Source: Impatiens glandulifera (lineage: Eukaryota > Streptophyta > Magnoliopsida > Ericales > Balsaminaceae). Taken from it: 64,000 bases of DNA. This document shows, piece after piece, positions 1-12,661 of the stretch (position 1 is its first letter; each line of letters starts with the position of its first letter). Below the pieces are notes generated by a model. It saw nothing but the letters and a program-made list of their open reading frames with translations, made no database searches and had not been told where the DNA came from. Made by a program: the position numbers and the translations under genes. Where the stretch lies: assembly GCF_907164915.1 (NCBI RefSeq), contig NC_061864.1:14515889-14579888 (forward strand). The letters are read 5' to 3'.

Positions 1-1647
1 CGATCCCCACAGCGATAGCACTTGTTCTTCCAGTCTCCAGCTTTGCAGTCTCGGGCCCAGTGACCATCAAGACCACAATTGAAGCAACGCCCTGCACCAG
101 GTGGGGGACCCCTAGCCAAATCTCCACGAAATCCACCTGGAGGACGTGGTCCCTGTATGGTGTTGTCCACAAAAATCTTTAACATCATCTTTTCAATGAA
201 TCAAACACTTTATCCAAGAATACGATTCTCTGTTTAAGATGTTTTTGCTATGGATGGATAAACAAGAAAGAAAAACATTGCACATATTTGTAACTGTCAA
301 ACAAAATTCGTATTAAATTAATAATCCACTACAATGTTATGGGAATTTTGATGGTCATAAACAAACCAATTAAATTCAATAATATAAAAAAATAAAGGAA
401 CTGGAGACCATCTACAAAGATTCATGTATTCAATACCTTATGAACATAGACAATTAGACATGCACATTTCATTCTGGTTATCGTTATTGAGACTATTTTA
501 GTTTGTTTTAAGAATTGGGAAAATGAAGAACCTAGGGAAGGCATAACCATGCATCAAAGTTATACAGGTTAGCTTGGGATTTATAAGAATAAGACCTTGT
601 TTGATGCAAAAAGCTTGTCTGATGAAAGAAGTGAATTATTTGGGGTTATTGAGTTAAATGACTAAAGATTTGGGACTATTGAGTTAAATGACTAAAGATT
701 GAACATACATACCCCTCTTGCAAGTTCAACAAGGATTCGGCTTCCACCTATATCTCGGCCATTTAATGCATAAACTGCATCATCCGCATCGCGAGGATCA
801 CCAAATTCCTGTTTCAAGGACAGTAAACAATACAGAAAGAAGGCTACTATGACTTGTAGCCTTTGTACAGAAAAGGACAAGCCAATGCTTCTAACATAAT
901 AGTAATAAAGTAAAGAAAGAAAAAAGTAACAAGGAAAGAATACATACAATAAAGGCATAGTCACGCTTCATATCCACATCGCGTATTCTGCGTAAATGGG
1001 TGCCATAAACAGTAAGGCCATCATGACATATCTACGGAAGGGTTGATACTTTTTTCCCCCCTCAATGATGAACTAAAAACCACTTCAAACTTTTTCCAGA
1101 TCCATGATTCAAAAAAATAATCAAGAACACTATAGAAAGAATCGCCAAGATCCTTTTAACACATAGCAAGAGTGGCCACCAATTCCCACACCAAGGACAA
1201 CATCTCATCATTGACCTCCAGGTTGGGCAATAACCCAGAAACCTTCAGAAAGACCATTCAAGTTAAACTTCTGAGGCCACATGGCTTGACTTAGTGAATA
1301 CTAAGCACACGTTCTTGTAACTGAACGAACATTAGTTGGGAAAACATCTCATCTATCTCCTAGAGACAAGGTTGAGTACTCTAATTGTCACTAAAGACAA
1401 ATCACACTAACAAGAGAATAAGCACATATCAGAAGAAACAAAGGCTAACCAACAACAACGATAAAACATCTTCCAATTGAAATAGCAAACTACGGAGATG
1501 TTCTTTGTGATCATCCTCTCTACCATAAGTTTATTATTACCTTCCATATCTGCTAAACATGTCCTCCAAATCGCGGGTCCTTGTTCTTGATGACAAACGG
1601 CCAACATAAACTCTTGTTGAACCATGGTGATCATCATACCTAGGCAT
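1..1647 (-). CDS. RS2Z-type SR splicing factor (partial, 3' end outside window)
   Basis: Plant-specific serine/arginine-rich splicing factor of the RS2Z subfamily (RS2Z32/RS2Z33-like), a nuclear protein acting in splice-site selection. Four coding exons can be read: 1541-1647, 948-987, 713-808 and 1-152 (running off the window). They join in phase to give an N-terminal RRM starting [20 protein letters not shown], with RNP1-type residues around KRDYAFIEF at residues 42-51. A Gly/Pro-rich linker follows, then a complete CCHC zinc knuckle ([14 protein letters not shown]) and the start of a second (CYRCGD). Two knuckles after one RRM is the RS2Z signature; the RS/SP-rich tail would lie beyond base 1. 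The acceptor of the last exon is the least certain (CAG at 153-155 keeps frame and gives the conserved linker). ATG at 1647 is the conserved start. The intron between the first two coding exons is 553 bp; SR genes of this class are often alternatively spliced there, though nothing here proves it. Confidence 0.93.
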
Positions 1648-2150
1648 CTTACCTGAAATCAAGTCACATTTTTGACAAACAAATGTGAATAGACAAACTA
1701 TACAAATTCTATAACAACACAAGTAGAATTGAGTTTTAATAATCCCCAAGGTCACACATTTATACATTAATAACTAATTACAACCATAATTAACAATTAA
1801 AATTGAACAGACTATTCTGGAGATTCTTCCTAAACCCTATAACCATGTTTCTGTGACATCCCTCAAAGGCCTTGTCCAATTACTTGGAACAATCTCCGAT
1901 ATTTCATCTCCTCCTATCAAAGGAGATTAAGCAGGCTTTTGTATATCCATTATTCGGTACAATAATCTATAAAAGCATGTTTCTTTACAGAATAGATCCG
2001 AAAAAAACAAGAAAACGAGATTGACTAACAAGTTTACGACACCCTAAACTCACCTGCGAGTCTCCACGCCGCTTAACAAACGCCGAGGATAGATATGGAG
2101 AGAGAGAGAGAGAAAATGATAAGAGAGAGAGAACCCTAGTCGGTCTGTCA
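1648..2150 (-). other. 5' leader and leader intron of the RS2Z gene
   Basis: The coding exon is preceded by an acceptor (TTTCAG, AG at 1653-1654), leaving a few untranslated bases before the ATG. A matching donor (CGCAG followed by GTGAG, GT at 2052-2053) ends a 5'-UTR exon running from 2054 to roughly 2150. The UTR exon has GA-rich runs (2098-2132) and an AACCCTAG telobox-like motif near 2132, both common in leaders and core promoters of plant housekeeping genes. The transcription start is inferred, not seen. Confidence 0.6.
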
Positions 2151-5100
2151 ATCTATATGATACATAACTTCCCACGGTGATATTTTTGTAGCCAAACATA
2201 TAAAATCACCATCAAATTTGAATCATATATTCAAATTCATCTTTTATGTTTTTTATTTGTCAAATATTGCCATCACCTATTTGATTGAGTTGTCAATATT
2301 ATAGTCCTTTACCTTAAAATTATTTTTTATTTTTGTTATTTTTCTTTGGTTGATCATAAATCCGCTTCTAACCACGTATAAATCCGTATAGGGTCCGACA
2401 TTGAGAGGGTTTTGTAAATATTATAAAAAAAAATCACAATAAATTTTGTGAGTTAAATAAAAGTTGATTATAACATTCAGGCAATAGGGAGGATTGCTTT
2501 TATGACATTGAAAGAAAACATACAAATAGCTAAAACATAATAAAATAATTATTTTAATTAGAGACAAAAATAAAAAGAAATAATGTACTAGTGGAACCAT
2601 GAATGTGCTCTTCCATCAACTGTAATAAAATCCTCAGTTATTTTGTAAATTTCTTTATCAATTTTTTTACTTCATTCTTATTTCTTTCTTGAAATTGTTT
2701 TATCTTTACAATCCTTGAGATAGTCAGTATAAAAAAGTCAGGCCAATTTTTTTTTTTTTTTTTTTTTTTTGTAAATGTAAGAATTTTTTTTAGGATTAGT
2801 GTGAAGTTTTGTAATTTGAATAATATTTTCAACTGTTTAATTATCGTTGGTTGCATCAAATAGTTTAGTGATTGTTTGTTGCTCATCATCAAATTTAAAC
2901 CATTGTAAATTAATAATGAAATATATTATTATAATAAGACTAGTATAAAATATAATAATTATCAATAGGAATTCGAATAGAAAAAAAAATGCTAGCTACA
3001 AGCATATGAATAAATATTATAATATATAATTAAATAATTAAAAATATTAAATATTGAAAATTTGGGCAGACAAGGGTGGGTGCCCTGTTCAACCAATAAC
3101 TCATCTATAAAAATTTAGGTTACATTACGGCTGTGATGATGATTATTTCTCAAATATTTGTAGTCTCATTCTTATAATAAAACAAAGTTATTGAATATGA
3201 AGTTTTTTTTTTTTTTAATAAGTCATTTAAACTATCTTTTAGTTGAAGATCTTTTTGAAGATATTCTCATATTATTATTTTATGAATTTTTTATTATTAT
3301 ATAACTAATTAGATTATTAGTTATTATTTAATAATATTCTTTTTATATTATTTATCAAAGTTCGTTAATAATAATTTTTAGTGTTACTCAAATTTTTTTG
3401 AAAAAATTCTTTTTTTAACATTGTTTGACTGATTTGTTCGATTTACTCTAATTCATCATTATCATTATAAATTTGGAGTCATAATAAAAAAAGTTACACG
3501 ATTATTTGATTTTCTTATTATAATTTTAACTTTTATAGAAATATATATATATATATATATATATTATTTAACATATAGATTCTCGTTTATTTTTTTATAA
3601 ATTTTTATATATAAAATAAAAAATCTAATGGACACAAATTTTTACCCACTTGAACCATCAGTCACTATATAAAATATAAAAGTTGTACAAATTATTTTGG
3701 TTTAGTTTAAACAATAATAGAAAATGTTAAAGTTGTATATATATATATATATTTAAAATGATTATAAGAACTTACATTTATTTTATTTTTCTTTTATTTA
3801 ATTTATTATTATAATTTTTTAATTTGTTTAATAATATTATTATAGTTTTGATGATCTAAATGAATTCAACAGGGTCTGCCATGATGTGACAAATGGTGGA
3901 ACCTCTTTTGGTATGATTATTATGGATAAGGAATTGTCTGTTAATATTCAAAATCTCCTTCTTCTCTTCATTTTCTCTAATCTTAATTATTATAATTTAA
4001 TAATAAAATATAGATCTTGATTAAATATATACAAGTTTATTATATTGTGTATACTTTTTTACTGTTAAATAAATATGAATTTAGTCTACTAGTTTAATTA
4101 TTATTAATTAATTTCCAATTAAAATAAAGTAATTTTAATTTATATAAATAAATAGATACTATAACTTAGAATCTAATAACAATTAAAGTATAAACTAGTT
4201 TCTTATTTTTAGATTTTATTTTACCAAATGTGGTATTAATTTTACCACAAGATTGAAGAACAATAATATATGACAGTTACCTACCATAATGGTCACATGG
4301 CCTTGATAAAGGTGGTAGGCCATATATATATAAGGCCTTCTAGTAGATGTTTGAAGGTATATTGTTGATCTTCTTCAAGGGACATATCAATAAAGGAGAT
4401 GAATTATTGACAATAATGTCTCTCCTTGTGAATTCAAGTAACATCTATTTTATAAGTACATTTTTTCCAATCTTAATTTAGTTTATTTTTGTTTGTTTGA
4501 ATAGAGAAGAATAACATGCCCCACAGACATGATACCCATTTTAATTTAAAGTGTTTTAAGTGAGAATCGAATCTGTGATATTTGGTCTCTTATGAATATT
4601 ACTTTCCACTTGAACTACCTTGATGAATTGATTTAGTTTCACTTTGTTAAACTTGGAGATTTATATAAGTACCCGTTAAAGTATTTTTTGACAAGGTCTG
4701 CAAACTCAAATGCAACCTAGTTATATGATCTTATATAAACAAACATCCATAGAACTGAATCTTACTAATCAATAACAACAAGTTACTTGTTTATGGTTTT
4801 ATTGTCATGTCATGTTCAAATCCATTCATCTAACTAGAGTTTGGAAAAACATACAACTGAAATAGTAGTTTTTGAAGAAAAGTTGTTAAATTTGTTTATA
4901 TCAAATAAAACTTGTTCACTATAGGGATCTTGGTGATAAAAAATGATAGAACTTAATAATGGGCTTGGCTGGGTCATCATGGGCTTTACTAAAGTGAGGC
5001 CCATTTTCTGCTAATTGTTTCAATTTGTTAGCAACTTTAGTGTTTTTTTTTTTTCAAAAAGGAAAAAGATCACTTCTTACTAAAATAAATAATTAAATTA

Positions 5101-5794
5101 AATGAGATGGCAAACATAATCTGATATAATTTTCAAAAGAAAAAAATATGCACCATAAAATTCCATCAATGTATACTATTATAGTATATCTCCTTCATAT
5201 TATTGTCACGGTGAAAAATGATATATCATAATGGTTCGTTAAAGAGGAGCATAGAAGGAGAGAATTTGAAAGAAGAAATGATGAGAAAATTTGAGAGAAG
5301 AAATGATGTGTTACCATATCACTGACAGGAAAAATAATAGAGGGTGAGGAGAAAGAGAATACAATTTTTTTTTTTTTTTTTCAGCGAATCAAATTGCGCC
5401 ATATAATTTCCTCCCCAATCATTTATCTTCTTAAAATAGCTGTCCATACATTTATTTTCCGGGTCAGTGGGTAGTGAGTTTTGGAATTTTCCAGCCCAAA
5501 AATATAAAAAATGTAAAAAAAATAAAAAATTGACGCTTCTATTTTAATTAAAATAGATTGTTTTTATTGAGATTTGAACATATATCCAAATAAATTTCAC
5601 AACCACATCTTCAACCATACAATAAATCATTTTATGTTTATAAAAACAAACAAATTTAACTAAAATCTATTTTTTTAAATGAGTTGCCAGTCTAAAGGCT
5701 TACCCTGGGCTCAATGTTCTTAAATTATTGCCCAATGTACACGAAATGTTTAGTGGTTATTAGTGTCTAAAAATTGTATATTTTGAAAACCACC
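2151..5794. other. AT-rich intergenic DNA, no gene seen
   Basis: About 3.6 kb with no supportable coding region. It holds a 20-odd-base T run (about 2749-2770), short AT microsatellites near 3540 and 3740, and a SINE-like tRNA-derived piece annotated separately at 4561-4620. A stretch at 4310-4440 with a TATA-like run (4322-4332) resembles a small promoter or an LTR fragment, but no LTR ends could be identified. Confidence 0.6.
4561..4620 (-). repeat. SINE-like tRNA-derived fragment
   Basis: Read on the minus strand, 4606-4617 is TAGTTCAAGTGG, which fits the pol III A box (TRGYNNARNNGG). Positions 4561-4574 read AGATTCGATTCTCA, close to the B box. The 31-base spacing is that of a tRNA gene, but the sequence does not fold as a normal tRNA. 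It resembles the fragment at 39101-39165, suggesting one dispersed SINE family. No poly(A) tail or target duplication was identified. Confidence 0.45.
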
Positions 5795-6438
5795 TAGCTC
5801 AAAACATAATATAATTAATAATTATGATTAAAAAATTAACTTGAAGTTTATCAACATTTTTTATTACTAAATATGATTTCAATAATCTCAGAGTTTCATT
5901 ATTACATTAATTAAGTGTTACACAATTTCAATCCAGTTGACTAGCTAGGATGGATACAAATTGAAGCATGTGAGGCAATTTCCTTTTTCTTTTCTTTTAT
6001 ATACATGCATGATAATAAGAGATGGGGTGATGATATATATATATTTATTTATCACAAATAATAATATTATTTTAACTCATATAAATTATTTATATTAAAA
6101 CCAATTTTTATTATTTTTGCTGATGATATCATTTATTTAAAATAAATAAATGCATATGAATAGAATTTACTAAAAGAATCTAAAATAACACCCCGAATCA
6201 ATCAAACAAAGTAACCCTTAATTAAATTGAAGGATGTATATGAGTCATCTTGAGTCAAATATACAAAAGAAAATGACTATTAATTTCAACATATTGAAAG
6301 AGTTTTGTTAAATATTTGACCACATTTGCACTTAAATTACTCATTTTTTTTTTTTTACATTTTACAATAATTTAGTATGACTTGTTTATTTTTTCAAACT
6401 AATTAGATAATCCATTTTACATTTGCACTTATATTTTC

Positions 6439-6611
6439 AACTCTTTGTCGTCATAATAATATGTTGTGGATTGAAACTACGAGTTCAGTTGGATTGAGTA
6501 CTGTTATCTTTTTTTAATGGACCATTTCATCCCAAAAATCGTATGACATTCAGTTATCACGGTCGACCTACACGTTTACTCCACAACATATTATTATGAC
6601 GACAAAGAGTT
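6439..6611. repeat. 32-bp perfect inverted repeat with 109-bp spacer
   Basis: Positions 6439-6470 are the exact reverse complement of 6580-6611 (outer end aactctttgtcg). The spacer resembles copy-B sequence at about 14285-14400, but the arms are absent there, so they arose or were inserted in copy A only. Confidence 0.8.
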
Positions 6612-7129
6612 CTTCTCGGTAAAATCGGTGGAGACGGGAGAACTAACATGACACCCACAACTATGACTCTCAGTTTACATTCAAGTTGACGAGTAATTTG
6701 TTTTAATTTTTATATAGTTAATCTCACCATGATTTATGTGTTTAGTGTACTTTAAGGCCACATATATTTCATATGTTTTTTTTTTAAGTTTAAACAACTC
6801 TCTTATATCTCCTAATGCCCATAAAGCTCCATGTATTTTTGTACCAAGACAGGAAATAATCCTTTCCATCTTCTAGTTTCGGTTGAGCAATCAAAGAAGT
6901 AACAAGAAAAATTGAAATCTTTCTACTCGAATAAAAAGTTCTATCATCATTTGTATAATGGAGTTCGTCATTCATTGACGATTTTTTCCGGTTATTTTTT
7001 TTCCTTGTATTGTAATAAAAAGATTTAAATTAAATGTTCCATTTTTATATCGATGAAAATACTCAAAAATTGTTGGACATATATATATTTCAACCAGTTA
7101 ATTAAACTACTGAATATAGTGACCTTTAT

Positions 7130-7223
7130 TTGGAATCGATTTAATATATGATTGTACATATATATCTGGTAGTTGAGACCATTTAAAAATAGTCATGGAA
7201 TTAATAGTTGCATCTCCTATTAC

Positions 7224-7295
<72 letters not shown>

Positions 7296-7640
7296 GACTA
7301 GTCTTGACACGAGAATCATGAGTGGTTAGAAATAATATGTTTATTTATCTTAAAAATTAGTTTGATTATAAATAATAAATAAATTATATAATCATATATT
7401 AAAAAATTATTTGGAATCGATTTGATATATGTTTGTACATATCTGGTAGCTTAGCACATTTAAAAATAGTCATGGAATTAATAGTTGAATCTATTATTAT
7501 TATTGTCCAATTAGGATAATTAATTAGTCTTACACGAGAATCATGGAGATTATAAATAATATGTTTATTAATCTTAAAAATTATTTGGATTATAGTTAAA
7601 TAATAAATAAATTATATAATAAAACATTAAAAAAAACATT
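7130..7640. repeat. Internal tandem duplication with an (ATT)n microsatellite
   Basis: Two similar units start at 7130 and 7411, both beginning ttggaatcgatttaatatat or a close variant and sharing tttaaaaatagtcatggaat. The first unit holds a pure ATT/TTA run at about 7221-7294; the second has only four repeats there. Copy B of the larger duplication has a single unit near 14758, so this doubling is specific to copy A. Confidence 0.7.
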
Positions 7641-10600
7641 TGAAGTAAGAATTTATTATATGAAGAAAGTTAGCTTGAAGTAATAGTCTCTTCCTTCAGG
7701 GAATTAATTATTAGTGAGAATCAATTTTTTGACTGAGTATGTACTTGAATTACCCAAGAAAATTAATAGCTTACAATAATTTAGTACATATATTAACTAT
7801 TTAATTTTTCAAACTAATTAGATAATCAATATTTGAGTATATATTTATATTGATATATAATTGAAAGCTTAAAAATGGCTAGTTCAATGTAAGGGTACTA
7901 AAACTAATTTAATTTGGTTATATGTTAACTTTTTCTATTAAATAAACTTAGATTTATAAAAATATAAAATAAATTAAAGTCTATAAACATGTTTGATAAT
8001 CCTATTTGAGTTTGTGCGACAATTCTTTAAAAAATATCTTAAGTGAAAAATATATATATTTTTTTTTGTTAACTTACCCAATCCATTCAATTAAATTATT
8101 ACCTAAAATATATGATCAGTTAGGTAAACCATCTAAAACAAATAAATTAATTAATAATATAATTAGTAGACAAATTTCACAAGCTGCTTTGAATAATATT
8201 TTTGTAAGGCAGTTAGTTAGACAGTGATGATATACATGTACATTGATCATGCCTATTTTGTGAGATCGTAGAAGAGAGACTGGAACAAACAAAAGATGTA
8301 CAAACATCTATACCGGTTCTTTCCTGTGCGTCAAATAAACTCAATAAGTTTTTTTTTTAATAAACGCTGGGTTTCGCAACTCCTTCCGTAATGCGATTAA
8401 TCTCTGCGAATTAAATATATAACCCACACACTCAATCAATTTAACTAGACGTGTCGTCTTACCAGGAAATTGGGAATATCCACTATCTTTTTGTTATTTT
8501 TGTGATGATGTATGAAACTCAATAATTTTATACATCAAAAGAATTTTAAAAAAACTAACTCACAAAAACTAACATTAACCACTTAAAAGATACAAATAAA
8601 AAAATAAAAATAATTAAAAACACACACAAGCCCTTACAAAATGAAAATAAAATTTTATTACTGTATTATATAAATTCTCACTCCAATAAGTAACTAGTTA
8701 GTCAACCAACCAGACCTATGACTGTTTTTGAGAAGGATTATAATGTCAATGGTACTTTACATTTTCTTCTTGTTTGGATTGGGTTATTTGAATAACTTGG
8801 AGAGAGAAAAATAATGATGGTTGATGATTTTGAGAAGATAATAATTATTTTTGGTAAAAAGACTTAAAGGGTATTGATATATATATAAATAAAATAAAAA
8901 ATAATAATTTAAAATGGAGGGTATTTTAGTATTTTGGTTAATTAAATGAGTATTGTGATTGGTGAAAAATGATTGATTGAAAAAAATGATTTTAGTAGTT
9001 TGACTTCTGTCTTTTAACTCTCGATATGGATTATTCCAATTACCCTTCTCGGGACCTTAACTTAAAAAATGTTCAAAATTATTAATCATCGTGGGATGAG
9101 GAACATTTGGTGTGGGATGTCAAAATGGAATGGTACTTTACAAAAAAATTGGTGAGGTCATTACAAAAGTGAACCTACTGATTAAGGCACTTAAAAAGAG
9201 GGAGTGGAGATTCATCTCTTGAGTCAAGCCGAGGCGTCGGCTGCACCTTTAATTGAAGTACCATTCGACGAACGAACAAGCGAGAGAGAATGCTATTATA
9301 TATGGAGGGTGAAAATAAGGAAGTGTAAAGGTCATCCATGTTTGTCAAATAGCAAATAAAAAGAGTGGATTGATCAATTTGTATACTTAGAAAATCATTG
9401 TTTATCCAATGAAATGAGGTGATTAAGAAACATTATAATTAGTTATAATACTAAATTTATCATAATAGAGAAAAATATTAAAAATTCTTTTTACAACAAT
9501 TACAAGACGACGAAGGATAATAAATCGAGCTTGAAATATAAACCTAGAATGATTCCTCAATTGAAATACTAACGTGTAGTTTTGTTTTGATGAACATGTG
9601 TCAAATTGTGTCACTTCATTTGTAATTATTAATTGTACATGTTACATGATTTTTGTAATTTTGTAGCACCTTTATTTAATGAAAAGACATTTTTAAATTA
9701 GTGTTGATTTAAGTTCATTAATTCTAATTGTGTCAGCAATTAAAATTTATGAATATATATTAATTGCAAATAAATTTATTGTATTTTTCGGGTAGTGAAA
9801 ACTTAAGATATGAATACATTAATTTCTTAGAGAGGATTTGATAAATGAACAAAGGGTTATGGCTAAAGCAAAAATATTTAATATATATATATATATATAT
9901 TTTATTTATTTATATTTTCTCAAAAGAAAATTAAAATCAAGTCAATGAAACGTGTTTATACATACCAACAAATATGGCATGTCTTCCTTATCTTGGTTAG
10001 ATTTATCATTGAATTATTTTATGATAAATATAATTTTTTCCGTGCCTCTATATCATATTTATTAATAAAAAAATACTCTCAAAATAATATTCTTTGTCCA
10101 ATAATCTAGGCGTAGACCGATTAGATGGTCTTCAATTATTGCTTTTTCAAATATGTTATGTTTTTAACAACATGATAATTGCCAAGATTTATGATAAGAA
10201 GAGGTCGGAAAAGCCTATGAAACTTGGTCAAAATTTTCATACGATTGACAAATCTAAACATAGTGTATTTGAAGAACTTGACGGTGGAAAACTCTTTCAA
10301 AGGATGCAAAGAAAATAATAATGGAAAAGACAATCAAAATTGAACGAAAATAAAAAAAAAATAAAAATGAACATGGTAAACATTATGAATTGATAACACA
10401 AATGAAATATAATAAAAAACTTATTACGATGAAATACTAGCTTGGTTAGGAGCCGTTGTTAAAAATATTAATTGAGTTATTTTAAGATTTTACTGTTATA
10501 TTGCTATATTAGTGATTAGTGAATCAATTAAATAGTTTAATAAAACAAATATTAAGGCCCGTATAATAATGAGTACTACACATGATCTTAGAAACTAATT

Positions 10601-10740
10601 AATCGAGCTTTATATATGTATTTTAAAAAATAAATTAAAACTTAAGGGGTTTAAAACTTTAAATATATATGAAATGAACAAATTCAAATTGTAGATTGAA
10701 ATTGATACAAAAAGAGGTTTCAGCATATTAATATATAAAG

Positions 10741-11964
10741 TTTAAGTATAAAAAAGCATTGAATATGAGCACCTATGCGCCATCGAGAGCAAACAAAAAT
10801 CATTTTGGATCAAATGGGTCCACACCCCGTTTATGAAACACGAAGCAAGCGTCTGGACACACAAAAAAAATTAAAATATGAGATGGTTGTTATAGAAAAT
10901 TCGTATGCTAAGAAACAATATTGCATGACTTTTTGACATTAGCTGGAGAGACGGCATAAACACACTATTTTGGCATGGTTCCTGGTATGAGGACTAACCG
11001 CTAATCAATAAAGAGGAATTCAAAAACGTGAGGATCAGATGTGACTGCCTAACTGCCAATGTCAGAGACATTAAAGACGGGCTATGAAATTCGCTTTTTA
11101 GACGAATACCGGTGGGGCGACGCATTCTCGAACATATCAGTAACATCCAATTCAACGAAAGAATAGACGTACACCGATGGAAAGCCGAGGAAAACGGGAA
11201 GATGATTTCAAGCAAAGTGTGGAACACTATCCGAGAGAAGAAGCAAACATTAGATTGGACTAATCTGGTATGGTCGTCAAAGGTTATCCCGAGACACCAA
11301 TTCATCATATGGCTTGCATTTCGAGAAAGGCTAAACACGAGAGATCGCGTCGGGAAATGCATGAAAATTTTGGATCCAAGTTGGTTGTTGTGTGAAGGGA
11401 ATGAAGAAATAATAGATCACTTATTTGGTTGTTGTCCTTACACAGCAATGGAAGAAGTTTGCCAAAAGCATGGAAATGGTCAGCCTTCCTACATAATGGA
11501 AAGAGATAAAAAAAAAAGGAAGCCATGCACAAAGTAAAGGGAAAAAGTTTCAAATCAAGTGTTTTCAAAAGCGGCTTCGATACAATCGTCTACCACATAT
11601 GACGAGAAAGGAACGCAAGGGTGCACTCGAGAATAAGAAGAAGTGTATAGAAGATATGGGAAGACATAGTATTCGACAACAACACAAATCTACAAAGGCT
11701 GAGACGAGTACCCATGACTGAGCAAAACTTGAAACTAAACTGGAACTAGAAAAACACATTCAAAGAAGTCACGAGGACGAAATTTTTTTTAGTTAGATAA
11801 ACGTTTTCAATTGTTTGTGTGTTGTATAATTCATTTGTTTCAGACGGTTACCAACTAAATTTTCTTAAACCTATCTAGGAAAATACATAAACTCATTTGT
11901 TTTTAATAAAATAAAATTAACTCGGTTTTCTAATAAGAAAATGGATTAATTTAAGTATAAAAAA
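10741..11964 (+). mobile_element. 5'-truncated LINE (L1-type) insertion with 15-bp target duplication
   Basis: The insert 10756-11949 is flanked by the identical 15-mer tttaagtataaaaaa at 10741-10755 and 11950-11964, a typical LINE target-site duplication. The collinear site in copy B (about 17900-17960) lacks the insert. Only the 3' end of ORF2 remains, meaning the sequence after the reverse-transcriptase core. No clear poly(A) tail is visible at the right end, which is unusual and may reflect decay. Confidence 0.8.
10756..11755 (+). pseudogene. LINE ORF2 C-terminal fragment with RT zinc-binding (zf-RVT) domain
   Basis: Degraded coding sequence of a plant non-LTR retrotransposon. The plus-strand reading gives a stretch like IESKQKSFWIKWVHTPF near 10770, then DISWRDGINTLFWHGSWYED near 10940. 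Next comes the zf-RVT region in frame at 11112-11537, with the family pattern SSKVIPRHQFIIWLAFRERL, a DRVG motif and the Cys/His cluster CEGNEEIIDHLFGCCPYT. After a frameshift the conserved tail IVYHIWRERNARVHSR follows near 11590. Stops at about 10870, 10999 and 11085 and the frame changes show it is dead. It encodes no host function. Confidence 0.85.
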
Positions 11965-12180
11965 TAATTATATGTAAATAAATTATATTTTTGTATGAAC
12001 AAGGAAATGTTTATATATGTTATGCATACATGCATCTTAAGAGTAAATTAAATGTTCATGTATACCAGCAATATTGTCATTAATTGTTTACAGTTAGCTT
12101 TCATTATACATTTTACACTGGCCTACTAAAATATCAACGTGGGAATGATAAAATTAATGTCTTTGTTTTCAAATAAGAGT

Positions 12181-12540
12181 TTAATAAAAAAAGTAAAAAA
12201 AAACATTTTTTTTTGTTCACACTCAACTAAATTAGAGTTATTTTAAAAGATAAATCAATATAAATCATAACAATTTATTTATTTTTTATAATAATATGAG
12301 AACAATTCTTGGTTTGGACAATAATGCTGCAACAACTTCATGGTTTATTTTGAGAATTTTTATTTTTTTTATAGTGAAATAATTATTTATTTATTTTTTT
12401 TAAATATAATCGTAAGAGATTCTATATATTAAATAATATCACATTATAATTATATTATAATTATATTTTGATTTGATTTTCAAAAATAATATTTTATATT
12501 TAATTAAACTAATATCATATCTATTTATTTTTTTATAAAG

Positions 12541-12577
<37 letters not shown>

Positions 12578-12661
12578 TTATAAATATTATTTACCCGAAG
12601 TACCTAAAATTTAAAAATCTCCTTACTAATCATTTTGAAATAGGTACCATATCATATTAAT
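12181..12661. other. Spacer between duplicated copies, no gene seen
   Basis: AT-rich DNA including a short (AT)n run at about 12543-12573. No coding, RNA or repeat feature beyond this could be supported. Confidence 0.6.

Larger units (their letters stand above)
5795..12180. repeat. Tandem segmental duplication, copy A
   Basis: This segment is collinear with 12662-18150. Matching anchors include 5795/12662 (tagctcaaaacataa), 5870/12760, 6540/14360, 7130/14758, 8120/15920, 9085/16510, 9950/17350, 10640/17808 and 12020/17965. Similarity is interrupted by many indels and looks moderate (roughly four bases in five in the better blocks, by eye), so the duplication is not recent. No gene is recognisable in either copy apart from the LINE fragment in copy A. 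Extra sequence in copy A includes a LINE insertion (10756-11949), an internal duplication (7130-7640), a 32-bp inverted repeat (6439-6611) and about 240 bp at 8765-9005. Confidence 0.8.

Noticed and set aside
4310..4440. Possible solo LTR or TRIM with TATA-like core
   Set aside because: No TG...CA ends, target duplication or second copy could be found.
11112..11537. 141-residue open frame as a host gene
   Set aside because: It is the zf-RVT part of a dead LINE, inside a target-duplication-flanked insertion.
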